Positions 39,470-48,810 of a stretch of DNA of 64,000 nt are shown here, piece by piece. A program made the translations under genes and the position numbers. Position 1 is the stretch's first letter; each line of letters starts with the position of its first letter. The stretch comes from Pantoea cypripedii. Lineage in GTDB: Bacteria; Pseudomonadota; Gammaproteobacteria; Enterobacterales; Enterobacteriaceae. The notes beneath the pieces were generated by a model that worked only from the letters and a program-made list of their open reading frames with translations, searched no databases and had not been told where the DNA came from. The DNA lies in the NCBI RefSeq assembly GCF_002095535.1, contig NZ_MLJI01000001.1, positions 1,063,604 to 1,127,603 of the forward strand. The letters are read 5' to 3'.

Positions 39470-40771
39470 ATGAAATTTCCCGGCAAACGTAAATCCAAAC
39501 ACTACTTCCCCGTTAGCGCGCGCGATCCGCTGCTGCAGGTTTCGCAACAGATTCAGGAGGAGGGGAGCTGGGTGGTCGGTATTGACCAGACGCTGGTGGA
39601 TATCGAAGCGAAAGTTGATGATGACTTCCTGCAACGCTACGGCCTCAGCGCCGGTCATTCGCTGGTAATTGATGATGCGACCGCTGAAGCGCTCTACAAC
39701 GAGTTGGTGCGTGACCAGTTGATTAGCCATCAGTTTGCCGGTGGCACCATTGGCAATACGCTGCATAACTACTCGGTGCTGGCCGATGATCGTTCGGTGC
39801 TGCTGGGGGTGATGTGCAGCAACATCCAGATTGGCAGCTATGCCTATCGCTACCTGTGCAACACTTCCAGCCGTATGGACCTCAACTATTTGCAGGGCGT
39901 TGATGGCGCGATTGGCCGCTGCTTTACCCTGATTGGCGAGCAGGGCGAGCGTACGTTTGCCATCAGCCCAGGGCTGATGAATCAGTTGCAGGTCGCCAGC
40001 ATCCCGGAAGAAGTCATCGCGGGTGCGTCCGCGCTGGTGCTCACCTCCTATCTGGTGCGTTGCCAGCCGGGCGAACCGATGCCTGAAGCGACGTTGCGCG
40101 CGATTGAGTATGCCAAACAACATAATGTGCCGGTGGTCCTGACGCTGGGCACCAAATACGTCATTCAGGATGATCCGCAGTTCTGGCGTGATTTTCTGCG
40201 CGACCACGTCTCCATTGTGGCGATGAATGAAGAAGAAGCCCTGGCGCTGACCGGTGAAACGGATCCGCTGCTGGCAGCCAATATGGCGCTGGACTGGGTC
40301 GATCTGGTGTTATGTACGGCGGGGCCGACCGGGCTTTATATGGCGGGCTTTACCGAACAGGAATACAAACGTAAAACCAACCATCCATTGCTGCCGGGGG
40401 CGATTGCGGAATTTAACCAGTTTGAGTTCAGCCGCGCGATGCGTCAGCAGGATTGTCAGCAGCCATTGCGTATCTTCTCGCATATCGCCCCGTATATGGG
40501 CGGGCCGGAGAAGATTATGAACACCAACGGCGCAGGCGATGCGGCTCTTGCGGCGCTGCTGCATGACATCACCGCCAACAACTTCCATCGTCAGAAAGTG
40601 CCGAACTCCAGCAAGCATGCACGGGAATATCTGACCTATTCGTCACTGGCGCAGGTGTGTAAATATGCTAACCGCGTGAGTTATCAGGTGCTGAACCAGC
40701 ATTCACCGCGTCTGACGCGTGGCCTGCCGGAGCGCGAGGATAGCCTGGAAGAGTCGTACTGGGACAGATAA
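39470..40771 (+). CDS. gsk: Inosine-guanosine kinase
   Basis: Gsk phosphorylates guanosine and inosine in purine salvage. The 433-residue protein belongs to the PfkB/ribokinase family; the catalytic GAGD motif is in MNTNGAGDAALAALLHDI (Asp as general base), and substrate-site residues lie in the N-terminal half (GGTIGNTLHNYSVL). The N-terminus MKFPGKRKSKHYFPV matches E. coli. Confidence 0.96.
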   Translation: MKFPGKRKSKHYFPVSARDPLLQVSQQIQEEGSWVVGIDQTLVDIEAKVDDDFLQRYGLSAGHSLVIDDATAEALYNELVRDQLISHQFAGGTIGNTLHNYSVLADDRSVLLGVMCSNIQIGSYAYRYLCNTSSRMDLNYLQGVDGAIGRCFTLIGEQGERTFAISPGLMNQLQVASIPEEVIAGASALVLTSYLVRCQPGEPMPEATLRAIEYAKQHNVPVVLTLGTKYVIQDDPQFWRDFLRDHVSIVAMNEEEALALTGETDPLLAANMALDWVDLVLCTAGPTGLYMAGFTEQEYKRKTNHPLLPGAIAEFNQFEFSRAMRQQDCQQPLRIFSHIAPYMGGPEKIMNTNGAGDAALAALLHDITANNFHRQKVPNSSKHAREYLTYSSLAQVCKYANRVSYQVLNQHSPRLTRGLPEREDSLEESYWDR

Positions 40772-40782
40772 GCATCAGGCCC

Positions 40783-40840
40783 GTAGCGGCGGGATTTATC
40801 GCGCGTTTTTTCAAACCAGCGCGATAAATCGCGCCGCTAC
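40783..40840. repeat. REP-like inverted pair between gsk and ybaL
   Basis: Forward copy at 40783-40804 with one change (G for C at position 10) and perfect inverted copy at 40819-40840, separated by 14 bp. The pair lies between convergent genes and probably forms a long hairpin in both transcripts. Confidence 0.87.
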
Positions 40841-40859
40841 AGTATTTGCGATAGCCCGC

Positions 40860-42548
40860 TTAAATCGGGCACTCACGCACAATCGGGTTTTGCGCGATCG
40901 CTTCTTCCAGCATATGCAGCATGCTGTTGGCAATCTCGCGTTCACCCATCACCACGCGATTGGCACCACGCTCAAGGATATATTCCACCTCGTCGTCATA
41001 ATGGGCGCGGGCGATAATCTCAATATTGTCACGCTTCTCACGGGCGGCAGTGACAATCTCACCGGCTTCATAGCCATTGGGAATGGTCAGCAACAGCCAG
41101 CGGGCGCAATCAAGCCGGGCCAGTTCCATGGTATCGCTGCGGGCGGCATTGCCCAGCACCGCTTTGATCCCTTGATCGCGCAGGGCTTCCACGCGCGCTC
41201 GTGAGTTTTCCACGACTACCAGCGGGACATCGGCTTCCATCAGTTTCTGCCCCAGCAGGCTGCCGACACGGCCATAACCGACAATCACCGCGTGATCGCA
41301 GATATCCACCGGAATTTGTTTTTCTTCTTCAATAGCTTCCTCCAGAGTCTGCTCTGCCATGGTCTCGGTTTTTTCGAGATAGCGCTCCAGCAGGGTGAAC
41401 AGAATCGGGTTGAGCATAATCGAGAGAATAGCGGCGGCCAGCACCAGATTGCGTCCCTCCTGGCTCAGCAATCCCAGCGAAATGCCCAGACCGGCCAGAA
41501 TAAAGGCGAATTCGCCAATCTGCGCCAGGCTGACGGAAATCGTCATGGCAGTACGGCGTGAGTGGCCCAGCAGCGTCACCAGCAGCCAGGCGGCCACGGA
41601 TTTACCCACCACGATGATCACCAGCGCACCCAGCACCGCCAGCGGCTGTTCGATCAGGATCATCGGGTCGAACAGCATACCCACGGAGACGAAGAACAGC
41701 ACCGCAAAGGCATCGCGCAACGGCAATGTATCGTGCGCCGCGCGATGGCTCAGTTCCGATTCATTCAGTACCATTCCGGCGAAGAACGCGCCGAGGGCAA
41801 AGGAGACATCAAAAAACTCAACCGCACCAAACGCGATGCCCAGCGCCAGTGCCAGCACCGCAAGGGTGAACAACTCGCGTGAACCGGTGGCCGCGCTTTT
41901 TGCCAGAATCCACGGCACCGCACGACGGCCTACCACCATCATCAGTACCATAAAGGCGACCACTTTACCGATGGTCAGTAACAAATCCCACGCCAGTAGC
42001 GTCGGGCTGGCATTGCCTTGTTCCAGCATACCAGCGATGGCCGGGAGCAGTACCAGCGTCAGCACCATCACCAGGTCTTCCACAATCAGCCAGCCGATCG
42101 CGATTTGCCCGCGCTGGCTGTCAATCAGCTGACGCTCCTCCAGCGCACGCAGCAACACCACGGTGCTGGCGGTGGAGAGACACAGGCCAAACACCAGTCC
42201 GGTCATCACTGACCAGCCCAGCGCCCACGACAACCCCATTCCCAGCAGCGTTGCCACGGCGATTTGCGCCACAGCGCCAGGAATGGCGACGGACTTTACC
42301 GACATCAAATCCTTCAGCGAAAAGTGCAGCCCCACACCAAACATCAGCAGAATGACACCTAACTCAGCCAGTTCGGGTGCCAGATTGGTATCGGCGACGA
42401 AGCCGGGCGTGAAGGGACCCGCGAGGACGCCAGCCAGTAAATAACCGACCAGCGGTGAAATGCGCAGGCGATTAGCCAGCATACCAAGGAGAAAGGCGAG
42501 GACCAGTGCCCCGACAATGGTGGTGATCAACGGTGTGGTGTGATGCAT
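40860..42548 (-). CDS. ybaL: CPA2-family cation/proton antiporter YbaL (KefB-like)
   Basis: This is a predicted monovalent cation:proton antiporter of the CPA2 family with about twelve membrane helices (residues 1-390) and a C-terminal RCK/TrkA-N domain with the nucleotide-binding motif VIVGYGRVGSLLGQ. I chose the ATG at 42548 (MHHTTPLITTIVGALVLAFL, 562 residues, near E. coli's 558). The gene lacks a KefF-type partner next door. The transported ion is not known. Confidence 0.93.
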   Translation of the reverse strand: MHHTTPLITTIVGALVLAFLLGMLANRLRISPLVGYLLAGVLAGPFTPGFVADTNLAPELAELGVILLMFGVGLHFSLKDLMSVKSVAIPGAVAQIAVATLLGMGLSWALGWSVMTGLVFGLCLSTASTVVLLRALEERQLIDSQRGQIAIGWLIVEDLVMVLTLVLLPAIAGMLEQGNASPTLLAWDLLLTIGKVVAFMVLMMVVGRRAVPWILAKSAATGSRELFTLAVLALALGIAFGAVEFFDVSFALGAFFAGMVLNESELSHRAAHDTLPLRDAFAVLFFVSVGMLFDPMILIEQPLAVLGALVIIVVGKSVAAWLLVTLLGHSRRTAMTISVSLAQIGEFAFILAGLGISLGLLSQEGRNLVLAAAILSIMLNPILFTLLERYLEKTETMAEQTLEEAIEEEKQIPVDICDHAVIVGYGRVGSLLGQKLMEADVPLVVVENSRARVEALRDQGIKAVLGNAARSDTMELARLDCARWLLLTIPNGYEAGEIVTAAREKRDNIEIIARAHYDDEVEYILERGANRVVMGEREIANSMLHMLEEAIAQNPIVRECPI

Positions 42549-42755
42549 GCCTGTCTCCTTGTGTGCAAATGTATCCGCTTGTAACAACCTAGTCTACTGC
42601 ACAATGGCTAACGGCGTTTATACATTTGCGCAGAATATGTAGAAAACTGAGAAAAAAGCCGCCGAAGCGTCATTTTCATCAGTTATCCCCCTCTATCGGC
42701 AGGATTTATGCTGAATAGAGGGGGAAGGGAAAAATAATTCCCCCCGGAAACTGGC

Positions 42756-43958
42756 TTAGGCGTGACGATTATCAGGCAGGAAAGCAGTCAAAAGGCCAAT
42801 AAGTGGCAGCCAGGCACAGATTTGGTATACCCATTCGATGCTGGTGTGGTCTGCAACCACGCCCAGTACCGCGGCACCCAATCCACCCATACCGAAGGCA
42901 AAACCGAAAAACAGCCCGGAAACCATACCGATACGTCCCGGCAACAGCTCCTGCGCATAGACCAGAATGGCGGAAAACGCCGAGGCGAGAATCAGGCCAA
43001 TAATCACGCTCAATACGCTGGTCCACATTAATGAGGCATGTGGCAAAAGTAGTGTGAAGGGGGCCACGCCCAGAATTGAACCCCAGATAACATATTTACG
43101 GCCAATCTTATCGCCAATCGGTCCGCCAATAATGGTGCCAGCCGCCACTGCGCCCAAAAAGGCAAACAGATGAAACTGCGATGCCTGCACCGAAAGGCCA
43201 AATTTCTGCATTAAATAGAAGGTGTAGTAGCTACTCAGGCTGGTGAGATAGAAATACTTGGAAAAAATCAGCAGCAACAAAATGCTGATCGCCAGCGCCA
43301 CTTTTTTGCGTGGCAGCGGGTTCGCTGGCGTGATGGTGGTTTTGGCTTTAGCGGCGCGCTGCTGGTGGCTATACCAGCGGCTGACCTGCAACAGCACGAT
43401 AATCCCCAGCAGTGCTGCCAGCACAAACCAGCCGAGGTGGCCTTTGCCATAGGGGGCGACAATCATCGCCGCCAGCAGTGGGCCGAGGGCGCTGCCAAAG
43501 TTACCTCCCACCTGGAACAGCGATTGCGCCAGACCGTGACGTCCGCCAGACGCCATACGCGCCACGCGTGATGATTCGGGATGAAACACCGATGATCCGC
43601 TACCCACCAGCGCGGCCGCCAGCAGAACCTGGACATAATCGCTGGCAAAGGTCAGCAGCACCAGACCACACAGCGTAAAGCCCATCCCGACCGGGAGTGA
43701 CCAGGGTTTGGGGTATTTGTCGGTGTAATAACCCACCAGCGGTTGCAACAGAGAGGCGGTAACCTGAAAAGTCAGGGTGATCAGGCCAATCTGCACAAAG
43801 TTAAGGCTGAAATCTTTTTGCAACAGTGGGTAAATCGCCAGCAGCAGTGACTGCAACATATCATTCAGCAGATGGGCGAGGCTGATAGCCCCTAAAATGC
43901 CAAATGCAGTACGCGCCGGAGCGCGTGTCGGGGAAGTGAGGGTATGATCGCTTGCCAT
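42756..43958 (-). CDS. fsr: Fosmidomycin resistance protein, MFS transporter Fsr
   Basis: Fsr is a twelve-helix major facilitator transporter; overexpression in E. coli confers fosmidomycin resistance. I chose the ATG at 43958 (MASDHTLTSPTRAPARTAFG, 400 residues) with AGGAA at a good distance. Conserved blocks include GAISLAHLLNDMLQSLLLAI and SSVFHPESSRVARMASGG. It is divergent from ushA, as in E. coli. Confidence 0.95.
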   Translation of the reverse strand: MASDHTLTSPTRAPARTAFGILGAISLAHLLNDMLQSLLLAIYPLLQKDFSLNFVQIGLITLTFQVTASLLQPLVGYYTDKYPKPWSLPVGMGFTLCGLVLLTFASDYVQVLLAAALVGSGSSVFHPESSRVARMASGGRHGLAQSLFQVGGNFGSALGPLLAAMIVAPYGKGHLGWFVLAALLGIIVLLQVSRWYSHQQRAAKAKTTITPANPLPRKKVALAISILLLLIFSKYFYLTSLSSYYTFYLMQKFGLSVQASQFHLFAFLGAVAAGTIIGGPIGDKIGRKYVIWGSILGVAPFTLLLPHASLMWTSVLSVIIGLILASAFSAILVYAQELLPGRIGMVSGLFFGFAFGMGGLGAAVLGVVADHTSIEWVYQICAWLPLIGLLTAFLPDNRHA

Positions 43959-44122
43959 AAAATTCCTGAAATGTGCCAATTTTCGTTATCAAGTTGTTAC
44001 TTCTCACATGACTCTATAAGCCTTTCATCTTGAGTTAAAGTGCGATCTGTGCGACACAGAAGGGCGATAAAGCACATAAAGTCCACTGGTTAGTGGAAAC
44101 ACGCAGAATAAGGAGATCGGCT

Positions 44123-45889
44123 TTGTTGTTACTTCCACGCAGAACGCATTGGCTGGCGTTGATCATCTTACTGTTGCCAATGCTGGCACAGGCCTGGCAA
44201 ACCGATCGCACCTATCGTCTGACTATCCTGCATACCAACGACCAGCACGGCCATTACTGGCCTAACGCGCAGGGTGAGTATGGCCTTGCGGCGCAGAAAA
44301 CCCTGATGGATTATCAGCGCTACGATGCACAGTCCAAAGGAAACGGCGTGTTGATTCTGTCGGGTGGCGACGTGAATACCGGTGTGCCGGAGTCTGATTT
44401 GCTGGATGCGGAACCCGATATCCGCGGCATGAATCTGGTGGGCTATGATGCAATGGCGTTGGGGAATCATGAGTTTGATAAGCCGCTCAGCGTGTTACAA
44501 AAGCAGCAAAAGTGGGCCAAATTCCCTTTCCTTTCCGCCAATATCTACGACAAAAGCACCGGTAAGCGGCTATTCAAGCCGTGGGCGGTCTTCAACCGCA
44601 TGGGTCTGAAGGTGGCGGTGATCGGCCTGACGACTACTGATACGCTGCGCATTGCCAATCCCGCCAGCGTGGCTAACCTGGATATTCGCGATCCGGTCAC
44701 GGAAACCGAAAAGGCGGTGGCGGAACTGCGTGCCAGCGTAAAACCGGATGTGATCATTGCGCTGACCCATATGGGCCATTATGACGATGGCAGGCACGGC
44801 AGCAATGCGCCGGGGGACGTGGAACTGGCACGTAGCCTGCCGCCTGGCACCATCAACCTGATTGTCGGTGGTCACTCGCATGATGCGGTCTGTATGGAAA
44901 AAGAGAATGTCAGCGTCAAAAATTATCAGCCAGGCCAGCCCTGTCAGCCGGATCGCCAGAATGGCGTGTGGATTGTGCAGGCGAAAGAGTGGGGGAAATA
45001 TGTCGGGCGCGGCGATTTTACTTTCCGCAACGGCGAGCTGTCGCTGGAAAACTACCAGCTGATCCCGGTTAACCTGAAGCACAAGGTGAAGAATTTCGAC
45101 GGCAGCGAGTCGTGGCTGACCTGGCAGGAAGAGATTCCGCAGAACCCGGCAATGATGAAATTGCTGACCCCGTTCCAGAAACGTGCTGAAGCCAAACTGG
45201 ATGTGAAGGTTGGCAGCAGTGATGGTGTTTTTGTCGGCGATCGTGATCAGGTGCGTTTTGTACAAACCAATCTGGGGCAGCTGATTTTACGCGCTCAGAT
45301 GGCGGCGACCAAAGCGGACTTTGCGGTGATGAGCGGTGGCGGCATTCGCACCTCGCTGGCGCAGGGGGAGATCAGCTGGCGCGATTTATTGCAGGTGCAG
45401 CCGTTCAGCAACCAGGTGGTTTCCGTGACGCTGACTGGCCGGGAATTGCTGGCGTATCTGGCAAAGGTCGCCAACATCACCACCGATGCGGGCGGCTTTG
45501 CGCAGTTTGCCCATATCAGCCTGGTGGCTGATGGCAGCAGCGTCAGTGAGGTAAAAATCAACGGTGTCCCGCTGGATATGGATAAAACCTATCGCATGGC
45601 GACCAACAGTTTTAACGCCACCGGCGGTGATGGTTATCCGCGTATCGACAACCATGCGGGCTATAGCAACACCGGGTTGCGTGATGCCGATGTGTTGCGT
45701 GACTGGGTCAGCCATCATTCACCGCTGAAGGTGAGTGATTACGCGCCAGGTGATGGCATCGTTCACCTGACGGAAGCACAGAAGCAGCAACGGGATAAAG
45801 CGCAGGAGCCACCGCAGGAGAAACCAAAGAAACGCAGCTATCCGCAAACGGTGCTGGCGTGGATTCTGCCCCATGCGGTGGAGAAATAA
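44123..45889 (+). CDS. ushA: Periplasmic UDP-sugar hydrolase / 5'-nucleotidase UshA
   Basis: UshA degrades UDP-sugars and nucleotides in the periplasm for salvage. Metal-site motifs are LHTNDQHGHYW, LSGGDVNTG, GNHEFDKP and GGHSHD; the C-terminal substrate domain has NATGGDGYPR. I chose the TTG at 44123, 7 bp after AGGAG, giving the signal peptide MLLLPRRTHWLALIILLLPM ending AQA; a GTG at 44093 has no good ribosome site. At 588 residues it is longer than E. coli UshA (550) because of an extra C-terminal tail of about 35 residues rich in Gln, Lys and Pro. Confidence 0.92.
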   Translation: MLLLPRRTHWLALIILLLPMLAQAWQTDRTYRLTILHTNDQHGHYWPNAQGEYGLAAQKTLMDYQRYDAQSKGNGVLILSGGDVNTGVPESDLLDAEPDIRGMNLVGYDAMALGNHEFDKPLSVLQKQQKWAKFPFLSANIYDKSTGKRLFKPWAVFNRMGLKVAVIGLTTTDTLRIANPASVANLDIRDPVTETEKAVAELRASVKPDVIIALTHMGHYDDGRHGSNAPGDVELARSLPPGTINLIVGGHSHDAVCMEKENVSVKNYQPGQPCQPDRQNGVWIVQAKEWGKYVGRGDFTFRNGELSLENYQLIPVNLKHKVKNFDGSESWLTWQEEIPQNPAMMKLLTPFQKRAEAKLDVKVGSSDGVFVGDRDQVRFVQTNLGQLILRAQMAATKADFAVMSGGGIRTSLAQGEISWRDLLQVQPFSNQVVSVTLTGRELLAYLAKVANITTDAGGFAQFAHISLVADGSSVSEVKINGVPLDMDKTYRMATNSFNATGGDGYPRIDNHAGYSNTGLRDADVLRDWVSHHSPLKVSDYAPGDGIVHLTEAQKQQRDKAQEPPQEKPKKRSYPQTVLAWILPHAVEK

Positions 45890-45892
45890 ATC

Positions 45893-46327
45893 TCAGGCCT
45901 GACATGACTTACGCGTCAGCCAGCGCTGGCGCAACTTATCCCATAACCAGTTATACGCCACGGTATAAGGCAGGAAGAACAGGAAAAACGCCACTTCCAG
46001 CATAAAGGCTTCCAGCAGGGAAATACTCAGCATCCAGGCGGCGATCGGCAAGCCAATCACGATAAAGCCGCCTTCAAAGCCCAGCGCGTGCAGAATACGC
46101 AGCAGCGGACCCCGATGCACTTTACCTGGCGGGCAAAGGCGGTCGAAACCGGTGTTGTAAATCATGTTCCACAGCATGGCGACGGTCGACAGCATAATCG
46201 CCAGCGATCCCATCTGAAACAGCGGCTTTTCCATTGCCCAGGCTGCCAGGGGTGCCACAGTCAAAATCGCCAGAATTTCAAAGCATGCGGCGTGATAAAA
46301 ACGCTCTTTTAATGAACGGGTACGCAT
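45893..46327 (-). CDS. PACE-family multidrug/biguanide efflux transporter (AceI-like)
   Basis: This is a 144-residue inner-membrane protein of the proteobacterial antimicrobial compound efflux (PACE) family, with four transmembrane segments made of two related halves. Each half starts with the PACE signature: RFYHAACFEILAI, whose Glu is the family's proton-coupling acidic residue, and ILHALGFEGGFIVIG. An AGGAGG ribosome site precedes the ATG at 46327. A divergent LysR gene lies 90 bp away, the usual PACE/AceR-type pairing. Substrates may include chlorhexidine-like cations or natural polyamines. Confidence 0.9.
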   Translation of the reverse strand: MRTRSLKERFYHAACFEILAILTVAPLAAWAMEKPLFQMGSLAIMLSTVAMLWNMIYNTGFDRLCPPGKVHRGPLLRILHALGFEGGFIVIGLPIAAWMLSISLLEAFMLEVAFFLFFLPYTVAYNWLWDKLRQRWLTRKSCQA

Positions 46328-46394
46328 AAAAACCTCCTGATTTGTTACGCGGCGCATTTTCTCACTCGCTGATGCTAAGATAAAATGAACACCT

Positions 46395-46409
46395 ATCGAT
46401 AAAAGCGAT
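46395..46409. promoter_or_regulatory. LysR-type dyad between PACE gene and regulator
   Basis: ATCG-ATAAAAG-CGAT is an inverted repeat that contains the LysR T-N11-A pattern. It lies 9 bp before the regulator ATG in the 90-bp divergent gap, suggesting autorepression and control of the PACE gene. Confidence 0.5.
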
Positions 46410-46417
46410 GGATAACG

Positions 46418-47287
46418 ATGAAATACTCCCCGGAATCCCTTGAGGCTTTTGTGCAGACCGTGGCCAGCGGCTCCTTTTCTGCGGCCGCGCGTGCGCTGGG
46501 CAAAAGCCAGTCCACCATCAGCAGTGCGGTGGCGAATCTGGAAGATGATTTAGGTTTTATGCTGTTTGATCGCCAGGGGCGTCAGCCGGTCATAACCGAG
46601 CAGGGCCAGCGTGCGCTGGCGCAGGTGCAGCAAATTCTGGCGGCTAGCCAGCGGCTGGATGAACTGGCGGTGCGTCTGGCACAAGGCGTGGAGCCACGCC
46701 TCAGCCTGGCGATTTCTGATTTCTGGCAGGCGGATCATCATGAAAATCTGCTGACCCGTTTTGAGGCGCGTTATCCGGATATCGAATTTGAATGCATGAT
46801 TGCGGAAGACGCCGATGTGCTGGATCTGCTACAGGCCGGGCGGGTACATCTGGGCGTGGTGCGCGCCCAGCCTGCGCTGCCTGCAGATATTGCGGTGACA
46901 CGGTTGCAGGTGGGGGCGCAGATGGCGATTTATCTGCATCAGGATCACCCGCTGGCGCAACAGGCACAGGTCAGTGAGGGGCAATTGGGCGATCTGCGCC
47001 AGTTACGGCTCAATACCTGGGTGGAAACGCGCGAACCGATGCCTGCTGGCCGGGTGTGGTCAGCGCCTTCCTATCTGTTATTGCTGGAGATGGCTGAACA
47101 GGGGTTTGGCTGGAGCGTGCTGCCGCGCTGGCTGGTGCAGCAGTTTGGTCATCAGGTATTGCAGGAGTTGCCGGTGCCGGGATGGCCGCAGCATATTGCG
47201 GTGGAAGCGGTCTGGTCGCGGCGCAATCCGCCCGGACCTGCCGGGCGTTGGATGATCGATCAGCTCTGCGCTCAGCAGCCCGCTTAA
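46418..47287 (+). CDS. LysR-family regulator divergent from PACE transporter
   Basis: This is a 289-residue LysR regulator with winged helix-turn-helix [24 protein letters not shown] (about residues 19-42) and a co-inducer domain. By position it is likely the activator of the divergent PACE pump, like AceR for AceI in Acinetobacter; that role is inferred. Its stop codon overlaps the stop of ybaK on the other strand (TTAA at 47284-47287). Confidence 0.88.
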   Translation: MKYSPESLEAFVQTVASGSFSAAARALGKSQSTISSAVANLEDDLGFMLFDRQGRQPVITEQGQRALAQVQQILAASQRLDELAVRLAQGVEPRLSLAISDFWQADHHENLLTRFEARYPDIEFECMIAEDADVLDLLQAGRVHLGVVRAQPALPADIAVTRLQVGAQMAIYLHQDHPLAQQAQVSEGQLGDLRQLRLNTWVETREPMPAGRVWSAPSYLLLLEMAEQGFGWSVLPRWLVQQFGHQVLQELPVPGWPQHIAVEAVWSRRNPPGPAGRWMIDQLCAQQPA

Positions 47288-47763
47288 TCGCGACGGGCGA
47301 CATCCGCCAGCGGCGCATCCAGCAGACGCGACAGATCCTGCGCCGCCAGTTCAATATCCAGCCCACGTTTCCCACCGGAAATAAAAATGGTGGCGAACTC
47401 TGCGGCCTGTTGATCTATCACCGTAGGCAGACGTTTTTTCTGCCCCAGCGGGCTAATCCCACCCACCAGATAACCGGTTACGCGCTGCGCCAGCAGCGGA
47501 TCGGCCATATCGGCTTTTTTCGCCCCCAGTGCTTTGGCAACTTTCTTTAAATCCAGCTGGGTGGAAACCGGGGTGACGGCCACTGCCAGCTGTTTGGCAT
47601 CAACGTTTAGCGCTACCAGCAGCGTTTTGAATACCTGACGTGCATCCAGATTCAGCTTACGCACCGCCTCGTCACCAAAATTGGTTTCATGGCTGTCATG
47701 TTCGTAAGGATGCAAAGTAAAGCTGACTTTTTGTTTTTCCAGCAGTTTTACGGCGGGAGTCAT
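47284..47763 (-). CDS. ybaK: Cys-tRNA(Pro)/Cys-tRNA(Cys) deacylase YbaK
   Basis: YbaK removes Cys wrongly loaded onto tRNA(Pro) by prolyl-tRNA synthetase. The 159-residue single-domain protein has the conserved [14 protein letters not shown] segment ([17 protein letters not shown]), the catalytic Lys in RQVFKTLLV and the [17 protein letters not shown] block. It is the first protein gene downstream of the chiX locus, as in E. coli. Confidence 0.95.
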   Translation of the reverse strand: MTPAVKLLEKQKVSFTLHPYEHDSHETNFGDEAVRKLNLDARQVFKTLLVALNVDAKQLAVAVTPVSTQLDLKKVAKALGAKKADMADPLLAQRVTGYLVGGISPLGQKKRLPTVIDQQAAEFATIFISGGKRGLDIELAAQDLSRLLDAPLADVARRD

Positions 47764-47814
47764 TTTTTTAATCCTTGCTAAGAAAAATCTTAAACTTATT
47801 GTGGCGAATAATGC

Positions 47815-47937
47815 TGGCGAAATTCTGAACTTTGCGCGAGAATTGGCCCGCGCCAGCCAGTAATGGCTGTGTGATAACCAAAATCATAAACAAATTCTTC
47901 TTTGACGGGCCAATAATAATATTGGCCTTCTTTTTTT
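47815..47937 (+). ncRNA. chiX: Small regulatory RNA ChiX (SroB/MicM) with promoter
   Basis: ChiX is an Hfq-dependent sRNA that silences chitoporin (chiP) and other mRNAs. E. coli carries it between ybaK and ybaP in this orientation. The 3' half is conserved: TTCTTTGACGGGCC seed region, terminator stem GGCCAATA / TATTGGCC and T-run ending at 47937. A 5' hairpin CAGCCA / TGGCTG starts at 47854, so the RNA is about 84 nt, from roughly 47853, matching E. coli. Candidate promoter elements are TGGCGA (47815) and GAGAAT (47838), 17 bp apart. The terminator overlaps the ybaP stop codon. Confidence 0.88.
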
Positions 47938-48739
47938 AGCGCGTCTTTAACAGGCCCGGTAAATTATCATCCCCGTAAAGATGGAGCGCACCGACCGCCA
48001 CCACATAACGCCCCGGCGGCAGTGCCAGCAGCAATTCCCGCCAGTGCTGGTTGCGATTACGCATCAAAGTGTCATTCAGTTCATTGCTAAAAGTGGTGGG
48101 TAACGCCACCGGTTGCCGTTTCGGTGGGGCATCAAGCCACCAGCTGATCATGGTTTGCAGCAAACGGGCGTTGGTGTGCCAGTGCTCCAGCGTATCCAGC
48201 AGCAGCGGCAGGCCATCGTCTGGCAACGATTTCAACAGGGCGATTTGCGTGTCAGGGCCTTCCAGCTCAATCACTGGCTTATTGACGTTTTTGGCCGCCT
48301 GCAACAACTGATAATCGATACCATATTGTGGTCGCAGGCCGAGGCGCTGCGCCTGTTGCGCCTGCAACATCAGGGCAATCTGCCACATGGGCAGATGATC
48401 AAACATCGCTATCGACAACGTCAGCTCATCACACAAGCTGCTGAGCCTGCTGAGGGTGGCGCTATCCAGACGCTCCGCCAGCGACGGCAGCTCGTCACCG
48501 TCGGTGAACGGTGATCCACCTTGGGTGATATCGGCTTCGACGATCAGTGCATCGGCCTTGGCTAACAGGCGGAGCAGACGAGCCGGCAGCGGCTGCATAT
48601 CGCGTGTGCCCATATGAATGCTGCCGACCAGATGTAACCGGCGATCGCCCAGCTGAATATCCATCGCGGGCCAGGGGTAGCTGGCCGGAAACAGTCGCGC
48701 TATCAGCTGTGTTACGCATTGCCACAGGCTGCGTCTCAT
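47936..48739 (-). CDS. ybaP: TraB/GumN-family protein YbaP
   Basis: YbaP belongs to the TraB/GumN family, thought to be metal-dependent proteases of the Tiki/EreA-like fold. The 267-residue protein has the family motif LVGSIHMGTRDM near residues 37-48, the Glu in ALIVEADIT and a late VAVGALHLYGDDN block with the second His. E. coli YbaP has 264 residues. The activity has not been shown for this protein. Confidence 0.92.
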   Translation of the reverse strand: MRRSLWQCVTQLIARLFPASYPWPAMDIQLGDRRLHLVGSIHMGTRDMQPLPARLLRLLAKADALIVEADITQGGSPFTDGDELPSLAERLDSATLSRLSSLCDELTLSIAMFDHLPMWQIALMLQAQQAQRLGLRPQYGIDYQLLQAAKNVNKPVIELEGPDTQIALLKSLPDDGLPLLLDTLEHWHTNARLLQTMISWWLDAPPKRQPVALPTTFSNELNDTLMRNRNQHWRELLLALPPGRYVVAVGALHLYGDDNLPGLLKTR

Positions 48740-48810
48740 TCCCTGTCCTTTTTAAGTCAAAAATCCATGCTAGCGATTTCGACGCGCAAAAAACAGCGCA
48801 GGGCTTGCTA

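Noticed and set aside
41395..42132. Plus-strand ORF of 245 codons inside ybaL
   Set aside because: Antisense shadow of ybaL, rich in Ser/Thr/Ala from reversed hydrophobic codons.
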